64,000 nucleotides of DNA, from the NCBI RefSeq assembly GCF_963422355.1, contig NC_085086.1, positions 8,045,417-8,109,416 of the forward strand. The letters run 5' to 3'. Positions within the stretch are counted from its first letter, which is position 1. Each line of letters opens with the position of its first letter. Made by a program: the position numbers and the translations under genes. This DNA comes from Corticium candelabrum (lineage: Eukaryota > Porifera > Homoscleromorpha > Homosclerophorida > Plakinidae). Below are positions 31,248-41,571 of this stretch, in pieces. The notes under the pieces were generated by a model that saw only the letters and a program-made list of their open reading frames with translations, was not told where the DNA came from and did no database searches.

Positions 31248-31526
31248 CCCTTCAAATTTTGGGTTTAGGGTTACAAATGTACCACATTTTGTTGATACCA
31301 GGGCTATCACTGTCATTTATAACAGTTTGGTTCATATACTAAGATGCTGTAAGACATGCCTGTTTATATGCTTATATTAATCTGAAAATGTATCAACCAA
31401 AAATCTACCAAATTACATGACAATTTGTTAGAAGAAGATTTACTAAATAAATAAACATACAATAAGCAGTAAATAACAATAACCAACATTAACAGCAATA
31501 TGCAACTACAAAAGTACGAAAAACAC

Positions 31527-32579
31527 TCAATATTTTGTGGCAAAGCCCCTGTTTTTAATCACAGCCCGAATTCGACTTGGGATGCTTTCCACCAGCCTCT
31601 CACATTCATCTTGAGTGATCGTTTCCCACTCCAGGCGTAGAAAATCAAACAACTCTGCTTTGTTTGAAGGTTTGTGATTCTCCATTTTGCGTTTCATGGT
31701 ATTCCACAGGTTTTCTATTGGGTTAATATCTGGAGATTGAGCTGGCCAAGTCAGGATCCTGATGTTCTTTTCTTCCATCCATGACTTTACAGACTTTGCT
31801 GTGTGGCATGGCGCATTGTCTTGTTGAAATATCCAGTCATCAGAGTTGGGGTATAACATCTGAGCTGATGGAAGTAGGTCTTCTTCGAGAACAACCCTGT
31901 ACTTGGCTTGGTTCATGCGTCCTTCGCAGAGTCGGACTTTGCCAGTTCCTGACTTACTAAAACAACCCCATATCATCACCGATCCTCCGCCGTGTTTCAC
32001 AGTTGGGGCAAGGCATTCTGGTCTATACGCTTCTCCTGACCTTCTACGAACCATCAAACGCCCTGGAGTGGGACAAAGCTGGAAATTGGATTCGTCAGAA
32101 AAGATTACTTTGCTCCAGTCATCAACAGTCCAATCCTTGTGGTCTTTTGCAAACTTGAGTCTTTGCTTTCTTTGTCTTTCATTAATGAACGGCTTCTTTC
32201 TTGCTCTGTGGGACTTCAGTCCTACTTGAAGGAGTCTGTTGCGAACAGTTCTGGCTGAACAGTTGACATTGCACCCAGATTTCCACTCTTTTTGGAGGTC
32301 ACTTGAAGTCAGTCGTCTATTAGAGAGAGACTTTCGGATGAGGTAGCGGTCTTCCCTGGCACTAGAGAGACGTTTTCTGCCACGGCCTGGTTGCACTTCA
32401 GTTGCTCCAGTTGTTTTCTTTTTCTCCTTTGTCTGGTGAACAGCAGTTTTGGAAATCTTGAGTCTGGAAGCAACTTGTCGCTCGCTGTAGCCTTCCTTCA
32501 GCAGTACCAGGATAGCTGTCTTCGTTTTACAACTCAATTGCTTCTTCTTCGGCATGGTAGTATTAGTTAAAAATAGCAT
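31527..32579 (-). CDS. Tc1 transposase (DD34E), complete
   Basis: A 350-residue cut-and-paste transposase. The N-terminal HTH is GYSERQVASRLKISKTAVHQ (about 31-50), followed by a GRGRKR AT-hook-like linker near 65 and a second HTH with SLSNRRLTSSDLQKEW. Catalytic residues are D162 (FSDESNF), D254 (FQQDNAPCHTAKS) and E289 (DINPIENLW), with 34 residues between the last two. Length and motifs are canonical. The start could also be the second Met (MPKKKQL, residue 9), which resembles the usual family N-terminus. No disabling change is seen. Confidence 0.94.
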   Translation of the reverse strand: MLFLTNTTMPKKKQLSCKTKTAILVLLKEGYSERQVASRLKISKTAVHQTKEKKKTTGATEVQPGRGRKRLSSAREDRYLIRKSLSNRRLTSSDLQKEWKSGCNVNCSARTVRNRLLQVGLKSHRARKKPFINERQRKQRLKFAKDHKDWTVDDWSKVIFSDESNFQLCPTPGRLMVRRRSGEAYRPECLAPTVKHGGGSVMIWGCFSKSGTGKVRLCEGRMNQAKYRVVLEEDLLPSAQMLYPNSDDWIFQQDNAPCHTAKSVKSWMEEKNIRILTWPAQSPDINPIENLWNTMKRKMENHKPSNKAELFDFLRLEWETITQDECERLVESIPSRIRAVIKNRGFATKY

Positions 32580-32819
32580 TTAACGTTACTCCATATATAG
32601 TACAGAAATGAAACTTAAATTGTGGGTTTTGCATAGCATGTAGTTATACTTAGTAAAACAATTTCAGACCAGGTAATGTCTCTGTAACTTCTTTTGCTAA
32701 AACGCTATTTTTATTGTTTTGTCTGCATTTCATTATCAAAAATGTAATGGTTAAATATTATAGATAATCATTATTGCTCAATCTGATTTGTCAAACCACT
32801 TACGTAGTCAAAATGCATC

Positions 32820-32845
32820 TGGTCTTATAATTTTTTCCAGAGATG
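32820..32845 (-). repeat. Tc1-like terminal inverted repeat (right)
   Basis: Inverted copy of 31222-31247, followed by TA. Confidence 0.92.
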
Positions 32846-32847
32846 TA

Positions 32848-33149
32848 TATTAATTGCCAATGTCAGTTGTCTAGTGCCACTCGGTTGTTACAAAATCACA
32901 AGGAGATAAGGCAGTAGGACTTCGAGTGTCTTGATCCAGAGTGCTGGTGCTTTTCTCTGATCTAGACGCAGTCATGCATGCAGTATAACATTCACACGCT
33001 ATAGTCCGCCTCAATTCACAGCAAGCTTTGTTGACTGCTGTCTTACCGTCTGCGTTTTTCTTTTCTCGTGCAAGTTGTTATGTGTTTCCTCAATTGAGAA
33101 AGAGGAAGAAGAGACTTGCAGTTTGATCAATTATTAACCAAACCTATAT
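32848..33149. other. No feature recognised
   Basis: Spacer between the Tc1 element and the HECT-like relic. The relic's missing downstream exons could have been here, but no matching translation is seen. Confidence 0.45.
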
Positions 33150-33847
33150 CTATTCATGCTTGATGCATGCAGATAGCCTTACTGTCCGTATAGAGTACTT
33201 TTTCATGTCCTCCTTTGTAATGTCTTTTTGCAGTGGCCGTATATACAACTTTGCTTGGTTCACAACGTCCTTAAGAAAAGGCACCGTCATCCCACTATCA
33301 GGCCCTTCTATTTCAATCATATGGTGGGAGTTTTCAACAAAACGCAAAGCGTATACCCCCACAAGCTTCAGTTTTTGGGAAAAGAACTTTTCCAGTAAGA
33401 CGGTGAATGTGCTCCGCATCGCCATCTCTATCGAATAGCACTTTTCCTAAACCATCCCATCTTTGCTAGCTCAATCTTCTCTTCGGATGAAGGTTTCAGC
33501 AACGGCTCTTTATCGCAAAGGTAAATGCAATCCTTCTTCCACGTACTGATGCTGCACCTACGTCAGGCACCACGAACGTTATTGGTCCTCTTGCCTTTAC
33601 CCGTTGCCGGACGATAGCCAAAAAGACGTCGGTGCTCTTCCATGCCAGCGCTTGCACCTTGACTAATTGCTTCTGCACATGTAGGTGTTTCAGCGCTTCC
33701 CAATCCCAAGGTAGCAAAGATATGACGTTTGATCGCTGAGGAGCTGCACGACTCTCGCGAAGATTCTTGTTTCGCTTTCTCGGCAAGCGATAACACGGCA
33801 TCTACGGCCCCGATCAATAGGTTCTTCGCTCTGTCAAAATCAGACAT
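33150..33847 (-). pseudogene. HECT/G2E3-like protein N-terminal region, frameshifted
   Basis: From ATG 33847 the frame reads MSDFDRAKNLLIGAVDAVLS and then GMEEHRRLFGYRPATGKGKR. After a stop it resumes in the same frame as STWKKDCIYLCDKEPLLKPS, shifts to DGLGKVLFDRDGDAEHIHRL (near 33440), then to LRFVENSHHMIEIEGPDSGM and LKDVVNQAKLYIRPLQKDI (33190-33330). From memory, this order (RLFGY...TW...C...L..GLG...DGDAEH...YIRPLQ) belongs to a family of invertebrate and fish proteins that end in a HECT ubiquitin-ligase domain. The HECT domain is not in the window. One stop and two frameshifts make this a pseudogene. Confidence 0.55.
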
Positions 33848-35035
33848 ACTTGCTAATCAGAGACTTGCATTTCAGACTTATATAGGTATGGCGTGATATA
33901 TATGCGACCAACTACAGCAACTGGTCAGAAGTTTCAAGACATCCAGTTTTCAAAGTCTTCTACAAATGACATGTTCAGTGATATATGATTTGCTGTGATT
34001 GCCCTAAGCCCTAAGTTGTGTATAATGAGCTGCTGTGGCCTGATCTAGTAGTTGCTAATGAAACGATAGCTGGCACTAGAATCTACAAGAAGTTTAGTTG
34101 TGGGAAACACGTAAAGTATCTACGCAAACAACCGATAGTTGTACACAGTGCAACTGGACAATCAATACAGTCACTTTCAAAGTAGGATATAGAATGACAA
34201 AGATAATGAAAGCTCATTGTAAGCAGGATATGGTGAAGTTAGAGACAAGTGATACATCATTTGCAAAGTCATCTTGAGAACGTGGCCAACTAACATACCT
34301 ATCGACACACCTACATGCAGCTGCCTCTAATTTTGGTAGAACAGCATGTATAATGAGGCTGCAGCTGGGGACAACTGTTAGCCCAGAAAACCGCGATTGG
34401 CTAACTTTGAGATAATTAATTAGGCGAAATCTTTTAAGTAAAATTAATTAACTAACAGCGCCTGGCGGGCGTATACCGCAATCTACCAGTAATGTCGTTC
34501 ATGTTATGGATATCACGTATGGGTTCACCCCATGTCTCGTCTACCTACTTAGGAAGATCATTTTCAAGATGCAGAAAACAGGATGAGTCCACAACTTGCT
34601 GTGACTAGCAAGAAGCTATAACCAGATAGGTCCGGACACAATATCCGGCTATTCCGCTAGCAGTCGAACAAACGGCTTATTCAACCGGACATTGCCTGTA
34701 ATTTCGAGCACCGGCAAAACTGTTGGTATCAATGCTGTCATTGCATTGATTGATGATGTTTTGTTCCGTGGTGATAGGGATCTTCTTTTTCAAGTGTCAT
34801 TGAGCAGTTCTGAATTATTTGCGGCGTTCGCTGTTAATCCTATCTTCCTTAAACTTTAAACAATGTAATTCAATAGAAGATCAAAGTAATTGATTTACAG
34901 ATCGTTTGCGCAAATTCAATGCGAACAGTGATTTTGACAATATTTCATTCTTGACAACATTTATCCAAGCTGACGTCGTTACCATGCCCCTCCATAAACA
35001 TCACAGTTCCAACTATAAAGACTTGGATTCTAATA
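33848..35035. other. No gene recognised
   Basis: AT-rich spacer before the tandem arrays. No motif-bearing frame is seen. Confidence 0.5.
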
Positions 35036-35400
35036 AATACTTGGAGCGACTAGTCGACGATCTTAGGGTCAGGATTAGAGATGGTTAAGCTATGTATTCG
35101 TTGTGGTGGGAGTGACCACTCAGCGATCTTAGTGTCAGAGTTAGGGAGGGTTAAGCTATGTATTCGTTGTGGTGGGAGTGACCACTCGGCGATCTTAGGG
35201 TCAGGGTTAGGGAGGGTTAAGCTATGTATTCGTTGTGGTGGGAGTGACCACTCGGCGATCTTAGGGTCAGGGTTAGGGAGGGTTAAGCTACGTATTCGTT
35301 GGGGTGGGAGTGACAATTACGGCGATCTTACGATCAGGGTTAGGGAGGGTTAGGGAGGGTTAGGCTATGTGTTCGTTGGGGTGGGAGTGACTATTCGGCG
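35036..35400. repeat. 66-bp tandem repeat with telomere-like core
   Basis: Four well-matched units start at about 35085, 35151, 35217 and 35283 (TTAAGCTATGTATTCGTTG), plus a diverged fifth. Each carries a GGGTTAGGGAGGGTTA-like stretch related to TTAGGG. Because 66 is divisible by 3, it is open in several frames, but it shows no protein signature. Confidence 0.93.
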
Positions 35401-35502
35401 ATCTTGGGGTGAAGGTAAAGCGTGGGGTTCTGTCGTGTGTTAGTGGATGGATCGAGGGACCGGTGGTACGGTGTCCGACGGTGTGTCGTCTGGTTAGATC
35501 TA

Positions 35503-36653
35503 ATGGGTGTCTGTCTGATCGTTCAATCGGTTTATCGTCCAACTACCGGGTAGGGACAAATTATTTATTGTCTGTCCGATCATTCAATCGGTTTATCGTC
35601 TGACTAACGGGTATGGGAAATTATTTATCGACTGCCAGAGTCGGTGTCCCGTCTGTCTCACTATTCAGTCGGTCCACCGTCTGACTATCGGGTAGGGAAA
35701 ATAATTTAATTTATCGACTGTAAGAGTCGATGTCCCGTCTGTCTAGCTATTCAGTCGGTCTATCGTCTGACTATCGGGTAGGGAAAATAATTTATCGACT
35801 GCCAGAGTCGATGTCCCGTCTGTCTAGCTATTCAGTCGGTCTATCGTCACTATCGGGTGGGGAAAATTGTTTATCGACTGTAAGAGTCGGTGTCTCGTCT
35901 GTCTCACTATTCAATTGGTCTATCGTCTGACTATCGGGTAGGGAGAATTATTTATCGACTGTAAGAGTCGGTGTCACGTCTGTCTTACTAATCAGTCGGT
36001 CTATCGTCTGACTAACGGGTGGGAAAATAATTTATCGACTGTAAGAGTCGGTGTCCCGTCTGTCTTACTATTCAGTCGGTTTATCGTCTGACTATCGGGT
36101 AGGGAAAATAATTTAATTTATCGACTGCCAGAGTCGGTGTCCCGTCTGTCTTACTATTCAGTCGGTTTGTCGTCTGACTATCGGGTAGGGAAAATAATTT
36201 ATCGACTGTTAGAGTCGGTTTCCCGTCTGTCTCACTATTCAGTCGGTCTATCGTCTGAGTAACGGGTGAGGAAAATTGTTTATCGACTGTAAGAGTCGGT
36301 GTCCCGTCTGTCTTACTATTCAATCCGTCTATCGTCTGACTAACGGGTGGGAAAATAATTTATCGACTGTAAGAGTCGGTGTTCCGTCTGTCTCACTATT
36401 CAGTCGGTCTATCGTCTGACTATCGGGTAGGGAAAATAATTTATCGACTGCCAGAGTCTGTGTCCCGTCTGTCTCACTATTCAGTCGGTCTATCGTCTGA
36501 CTAACGGGTGGGGAAAATTGTTTATCGACTGCCAGAGTCGGTGTCCCGTCTGTCTTACTATTCAATCGGTCTATCGTCTGACTAACGGGTATGGGAAATT
36601 ATTTATTGACTGCCAGACTCGGTGTCCGGTCTGTCCGACCATTCTATATCGCC
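35503..36653. repeat. About 81-bp satellite array, roughly 14 units
   Basis: The unit contains TCTATCGTCTGACTATCGGG, TTTATCGACTGCCAGAGTCG and CCCGTCTGTCTCACTATTCA. Spacing is usually 81 bp, with variants of 79 and 86. On the minus strand 27-residue units (DRLNSETDGTPTLAVDK...) are open over three to four copies, but indel units break the frame, so I regard it as non-coding. Confidence 0.93.
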
Positions 36654-36699
36654 TATCCAACGAACAGGAAGACCGACGGCCCGTCGGGTGTAGAAAGTC

Positions 36700-37430
36700 G
36701 ACGCGAGCCCTGTAATAGCGATCCAGGTGGGCTACTTTCCTATTGTGTGGGTTCCTACATGTATGTTATGAGTTGTGTGTTATGTTGTCATGGCGTGGTG
36801 TTTACTCGTGTGCGTTGCAAACGCATGCGCGGTGTATGTCAGTAAGGCGTGGTGTTTACTCGTGTGCGTTACATACGCATGCGCAGTGTCTGTCTGTGTG
36901 CGTGTGGTGTGGGAGCTCACCTCGTGTTCCATGGTGTCGGTGTGTCCTTCGTGTCTTGGTGGTGTCGGCGGCGGTGGTGCCGTCGTGGTGATGGTGTGGT
37001 CGTGGTGTTTCGATTCGGTGTGTTGGTGGGTCGTGTCGGGGTGTCGTGTCGATGTCGGTCGTCTGGTCGGATGGTGATCGTCCGTCTGTGTCCGGTGTGT
37101 CGATCTCTCTCTACCCGTGTGTGGGTGCGGGTATGTCTGTCTTTCATTCGTGTGTGTAGTAGTGTTGTATCGACTCTTTTGGGTACGTGTGTACGTGTGT
37201 GTTTTTTTTCTTCCAGGGCTCTGGGGCATCGCCAGGCCTCTGTCGGTATTCGTACCGTACGAGCGGAGTGTGGTGTCGATCTCGGTCGCGAGACGTGTCT
37301 CCAGCGTGGGAGGAGGAATTGTCGGAAGAGTCTGTTTGTTTGTTTGACTTTCGGACGTCATATTTCATATCTGTATCGAGTCGGTATCGTACATTGCGTA
37401 TACGTATACATATATACAGCGGCGAGTAAA
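36700..37430. other. GT-rich, no gene; short local duplication
   Basis: The segment ATGGCGTGGTGTTTACTCGTGTGCGTT...CGCATGCGC is present twice (about 36790 and 36845). Long frames on both strands are compositional. It lies downstream of the Penelope-like element in its orientation and may hold its 3' terminal repeat. Confidence 0.45.
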
Positions 37431-37431
37431 T

Positions 37432-37455
37432 AGAGAGAGAGAGAGAGAGAGAGAG
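37432..37455. repeat. (GA)n microsatellite
   Basis: Twelve GA units. Confidence 0.95.
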
Positions 37456-37739
37456 TGCGTTAGGCTCTCGTACGAAACTCAGGTGCGTGTGTGTACACGT
37501 CTCTGCGCATGCCTTCTATTCTCATCGGGTTTAGTGAGTCTATTCTGTCTTCGGTCGGTCTCGGACCGGTCCGGTGGTTGTGTGTACCGGAGTGACGGCG
37601 AGTCCACTGTCATCGGGCGGTGTCGCGGACTTGATCGTCGTACAATAGTGGCGGTCGTTGTCGATGGACGTCGGCGACTCGGAGGTCGTTTCGGTGGTTG
37701 TCGGCAGCGGCGGCGGCGGTACCGGCGCGGTGCCGCCGC

Positions 37740-38794
37740 CGTCAGCCGCGTGTCCGTTTGTGTTGCGAGCCGCCTTGTTCAGGCCGAAGCGACCCGTAGT
37801 CTTGAGTCGTCTAATCCAGTCGGCTTCGAGATCCAGTCTCCTGGCGTGGTCGGTCTCCTGTTGGTTCGGCGTGACGTGCCAGACTCCGTGGGGGTTGTGG
37901 TTTCTGTCGTTGCAGTGTGGGTAGATCTACTTTCGGTCCCACGACCGGAGCTTGTTGCGGTGGTGTCTCATTGCGCGCTCTGAGCGTGTCGCCCGTCTGT
38001 CCGACGTATTGTTTGTGGCATCCCGCAATGGCGCAGGTGATGACGTAGATCACGTTCTTCGATTTGCAGCTCAGGCGGTCTCGCCCTCGTCCGCCTATCG
38101 GGTGGGATCGGCGGGTGCTCGTACTGCGCACGGCGCAGCTGGTGGTCATGGATCTGCACGTCTCGCATTGTGCGTGTCCACACGCCGTCGTCTGTGGTGT
38201 GAACTCGAGAGGTGGCGGTGCCCTCGAGTCATCGTATACGTCCGTCTTTTCGGTCTCTACGGTAACGTCTTTCAGACGGGCACTGGTGATGTGGTCTCTA
38301 ATGTTCTTTGCTCTCTTGTAGGCGATCATCGGTTCTCGACCGAGTGTGTGTCGGAGCACCGCGTCTTGCGAGAGCATCGTCTGCCACTCCGTGCGTACGA
38401 TTTCGCCGGTGTCGGGAAACCACGGTGAGTAGGTCGTAACGAGTATCGATCTGTTTTCGTTCTCGTGGGCGTCGGCACCGTCGCCGTCATCGTCCACGGC
38501 GACGACGTCGTCGACACGATCGCGTTTGCGCTTTCGTTTCGGTCGGGTCTGTCCTCGTCTCTGTCTTTCTCGTTGTCGTGGCCGTCGTGTCTCGCATCCC
38601 TCCCGGGTCGCGCCGATTGCGGCGGCGGCGGCGGGATGGGTGCGTCGTTTATGCGGTAGTCGTGCGAGTAGGCTATCCGTCTGTCTACTCGGGTAGCCTT
38701 TGCGGGCGAGTCTGCGTCTGTGGTCCGTCAGGGTTTGATCGTACTCGATCGGATCCGACGTCGATCGGAGAAAGCGATTCGCCTCGCCCGACAC
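37740..38794 (-). pseudogene. Penelope-like linker and GIY-YIG endonuclease
   Basis: This continues the RT in a shifted frame. It shows GEANRFLRSTSDPIEY (RT thumb), a long Arg/Asp-rich linker, CGHAQCETCRSM (Cys motif), then CKSKNVIYVITCAIAGCHKQ followed by YVGQTGDTLRAR, the start of the GIY-YIG fold. The rest of the nuclease (MRHHRNKLRSWDRK-stop...EADWIRRLKTTGRFGLN, about 37765-37965) is in another frame and has one internal stop. The conserved glutamate of the fold is probably the E of LEADWI. Confidence 0.8.
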
Positions 38795-40197
38795 GACGGC
38801 TCGCTTCGTGGCCGCGGTGTGGCACGAGCGTGGTCGAGGTACTGGAAGCGGTTTGTCGGTTTGAAGTGTGTCTTGGTGTCCAGTATACCCCCCGTGGCGC
38901 GGAAGCGGTCGCTCTGGTAGGCGTGTACGTCGAGAAATATCGCTTCCGTGTCGCTCTTGTCGTGTGTGAATTTAATCGTCGGGTGTGTCTGGTTGAGTCT
39001 CGCCAACATGGCGTCCAGGTGGGCGTCGGTGTCCTCCCACACGACGAATATGTCGTCGATGAAGCGCTTCCAGAGGCGCGGTTTGATCGGTTCGTCTTCG
39101 ATGAAGCGATCCTCGAGTCGCGCCATGAATAGGTTGGCGAGCGTGGGCGCGACTCGCGTGCCCATGGCGACGCCGAAGCGTTGTCGGTAGATCTTACCGT
39201 CGAAGGCGAACACGTTGTCGGCGAGTATGTGGTGTAGGAAGACCTCTGCGATGCGGGCGAGAGCCGGGTCGTCGCCGTAGTGTCGTCCTAGCATGTCGAC
39301 GCATGCACGAATGCCCTCGTCCTGGGGTATTTTCGTGTAGAGCGACGTGACGTCGATGGTGACCAGTGTGGCGTCGGGTGCGATTCGTGTGCTCTCGAGT
39401 GTTCGGATGAAGTCACCCGAGTCCCGTATGTAACTGTTCTGTTCGAGTACTATCGGCTTCAGTAGATGGTCGATGTACTGGGATATGGCTTCTGTGAGCC
39501 CCGAGCTTCCGGATACTATCGGTCGATAGGCCACCGTGTTCTTGTGTACTTTGCTCAGAAAGTAGAGCTGTTGTGTTCTGACGCGGCTCGGCGTCTTGAT
39601 CAGGTGCCGGAGCGTGTCGCGGTCGAGGAGACCGTGCTCGTTTATGATCGAGATCGATCGATTGATTCGACTCGTTATGGCCGGTGTCGGGTCGTTGTCG
39701 AGTCGCTCGTACGTGCGGGCGTCGTCCACGTGCCCGAGGCCGTTTTCGACGTATACGCGTCGGTCTTCGACGACGATCATCGATCTCTTGTCCGCCTTCT
39801 TCATGACGACGTCGGTGCGTTTGCTCAGTCGCTCGAGGGCGGCGCGTTCGGACGCGTCCAGATTCTGGAAGATCTTGTCTCTCGGCCTAGACTCGGCCAG
39901 AGCTCGTCTCGTTCGCGTTATGTACGCCTCGAGGGCGGCGTTTTTCGTGGTCGGCGGCTGCCATTTCGAGACCGTTCTGAACGGCGGCGTGGGTAGTCGA
40001 TAGGCGTGTTCGTTCGTGACGTCGTCCGGAGGCGTAGCGGTCGGTGTGACCGAGGCGTCTTCTCGGGTCTCCCATCTCTCCGCGTGTAGTCTCAGGCGGA
40101 GTTTGCGTGCGAAGGCGTCGAATTCGTGTAGCAACCTCTGTCGGTTCGGTCTCGTCTCTGTCGGGACGAAAGTGAGTCCTTTGTCGAGTACGCTCAA
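38728..40197 (-). CDS. Penelope-type reverse transcriptase
   Basis: A 489-codon frame. In order it shows LDKGLTFVPTE (N-terminal family motif), VVMKKADKRSMIVV, LYFLSKVHKN, AYRPIVSGSSGLTEAISQYI, LVTIDVTSLYTKIPQDEGI (palm motif A), RQRFGVAMGTRVAPTLANLF, and RFIDDIFVVWE with the catalytic DD near residue 379. It ends with FLDVHAY and HFKPTNRFQYL. After FQYLDH the frame is lost: the expected continuation (GEANRFLR) is in the next frame from 38794. The RT copies element RNA at a nicked target. The start used is only the first Met; homology extends upstream. Confidence 0.88.
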   Translation of the reverse strand: MSVLDKGLTFVPTETRPNRQRLLHEFDAFARKLRLRLHAERWETREDASVTPTATPPDDVTNEHAYRLPTPPFRTVSKWQPPTTKNAALEAYITRTRRALAESRPRDKIFQNLDASERAALERLSKRTDVVMKKADKRSMIVVEDRRVYVENGLGHVDDARTYERLDNDPTPAITSRINRSISIINEHGLLDRDTLRHLIKTPSRVRTQQLYFLSKVHKNTVAYRPIVSGSSGLTEAISQYIDHLLKPIVLEQNSYIRDSGDFIRTLESTRIAPDATLVTIDVTSLYTKIPQDEGIRACVDMLGRHYGDDPALARIAEVFLHHILADNVFAFDGKIYRQRFGVAMGTRVAPTLANLFMARLEDRFIEDEPIKPRLWKRFIDDIFVVWEDTDAHLDAMLARLNQTHPTIKFTHDKSDTEAIFLDVHAYQSDRFRATGGILDTKTHFKPTNRFQYLDHARATPRPRSEPSCRARRIAFSDRRRIRSSTIKP

Positions 40198-40300
40198 CTC
40201 GGCGCGCGTGAATGTCGTGCCGCTTCTGTTGAAGACGAAGAAAGCACCGACGCGGTCGTCTAGGCGACGAGCGATAGTGGTGGTGGTGGTGGGCTTCTCG

Positions 40301-41571
40301 CGGGTGAGACTCCGAACTCGTTCGTGTGCTCGGTCGGTACGTCGTCTCGATGCACGGTCTCTATTGCATTACCATCGTCATTATTTTTGATATCATCTAG
40401 AACGTCGACATCGTGTTCACCGTAGGCGGTGGTGCTATTCGTGCAATCAAGGTAATTATCGTAATTATCGTGATAATCGTGTTCGACTCGCGGTCGGTGC
40501 GTTCTCGTAGTGTTCAGAGTACGTCGTCTAATTCTTTGCTTTCTTCGTCGTACGCTCGTTCGGCTCGACGTCGTCCTCGTCTTTAGCTGCGTCGACCTAG
40601 ACGGTTCGGACACAGACAGAGATGCGTTATTATCGTTAGTGTGCGCATCCGGGGACTTCTTGTCGTCCCAGATACGGTCGCTTCTGTTTTTCTCGTTAAG
40701 CCGTCGCCTCGGGAGAGACGGAGGGAGGAGGAGGAGGAAGAGGAGGCGGCGAGTGGTCTTCTAGTCGAGAAGTAGTCGATGCGTTCTTTCCGAGTGGCGA
40801 TGGCGCTCCCTTTGAGGATCGATCAACCGTGTCGTTCGCGTGGAGACGACGCGCGACAGGTGAGTGAATGGGACGTGTGCGAGCGAGACGTGTGCGTGGC
40901 GTTTTATGTCTGTGGCGTGTGTTAGGTGGCGGTGTGCTCGTCTGGTTGTGTTTAATCGGGTATGTAGATTGAGACGTCGACTAAATCTAGTGGTGTTAGT
41001 GGTGTATGTAGATTGGGACGTCGACTTTAATCCATCGTGTTAATATTTATATTTATTAACGTATTATTTATTAGAGTCCAATTAGAGTCCAAACAATACT
41101 TGCTTATGCAAGCAAGCTAATATTTCTTTGTCTCTATTGTTCTTGTGCTATCATGACAAGTCGAGGCAGTTTTGCAAGAGTGCACAAGTCCTCGCTCGCT
41201 GTTACCGAGTGTTTGAAAAAGATACAGCTCAGTCATTGAATTGGGCAGTAGTCATATTTACTGCTGTCTTTATCGTTCTTTAGCCATAAAACTTATGCTT
41301 TGGCACATGATTCCAGATCATTCCATTGATTGACTCGTTATGACTGTTAACCTTCCGTACATTTTGCTAGCAACTATTCGTCTGCCAGTTTGTCAAAAGT
41401 CGGATTTAGTTCATCAAAGAAAATATGAGGAAATTCTAGGAAATTTTCTTTTCATAATCCGATTTACCCATTGCTTGGTTCTTCTGCCACTTACAACATT
41501 ATTCTTCATCTGCAGGAAAGTATTGGTGCGGTTCCCTTGTCGTCTCAAGGCGGTGTTCGTCGTCTCCACGC
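40301..41571. other. No firm gene; possible Penelope 5' region
   Basis: 40300-40760 continues the GC-rich composition of the Penelope-like element and includes a purine-rich GGA stretch (about 40714-40748). The minus-strand frame 40260-40613 is Asp/Asn/His-rich and unrecognised. From about 41040 composition returns to AT-rich. No gene is seen to 41571. Confidence 0.45.

Larger units (their letters stand above)
31222..32845 (-). mobile_element. Intact Tc1-like transposon, DD34E
   Basis: The element is 1624 bp with about 26-bp inverted repeats (31222-31247 and 32820-32845) reading CAGCTCTGGAAAAAATTATA and CATCTCTGGAAAAAATTATA, one mismatch. TA is duplicated at 31220-31221 and 32846-32847. It holds one uninterrupted transposase frame and is unrelated at sequence level to the element at 3703. 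Confidence 0.93.
37740..40300 (-). mobile_element. Penelope-like retroelement (RT + GIY-YIG), degraded
   Basis: A minus-strand reverse transcriptase ORF is followed by a linker with Cys motifs and a GIY-YIG endonuclease, the layout of endonuclease-bearing Penelope-like elements. It is clearly more GC-rich than the flanking sequence on either side. Element ends were not identified. Upstream of the RT Met at 40197 the same frame continues (FVFNRSGTTFTRAELSVLDK) to about 40290 without a Met, so the true N-terminus is elsewhere or lost. Frameshifts near 38800 and 37960 and one stop in the nuclease disable this copy. Confidence 0.85.

Noticed and set aside
35036..36653. Possible CRISPR-like array
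   Set aside because: The units are contiguous tandem repeats of 66 and 81 bp without unique spacers, in a eukaryotic setting.
36780..37433. About 190-codon frames on both strands
   Set aside because: Both are Thr/His- or Val/Cys-rich shadows of GT-rich low-complexity DNA, with no homology or splice logic.
39466..39996. Plus-strand 176-codon frame
   Set aside because: It is antisense to the Penelope-like reverse transcriptase, whose motifs are clear on the minus strand.
36700..41000. Hammerhead ribozyme near the Penelope-like element
   Set aside because: I looked for a CTGANGA...GAAA core on both strands and saw no convincing pair; a GAAAC near 37471 lacks the partner.
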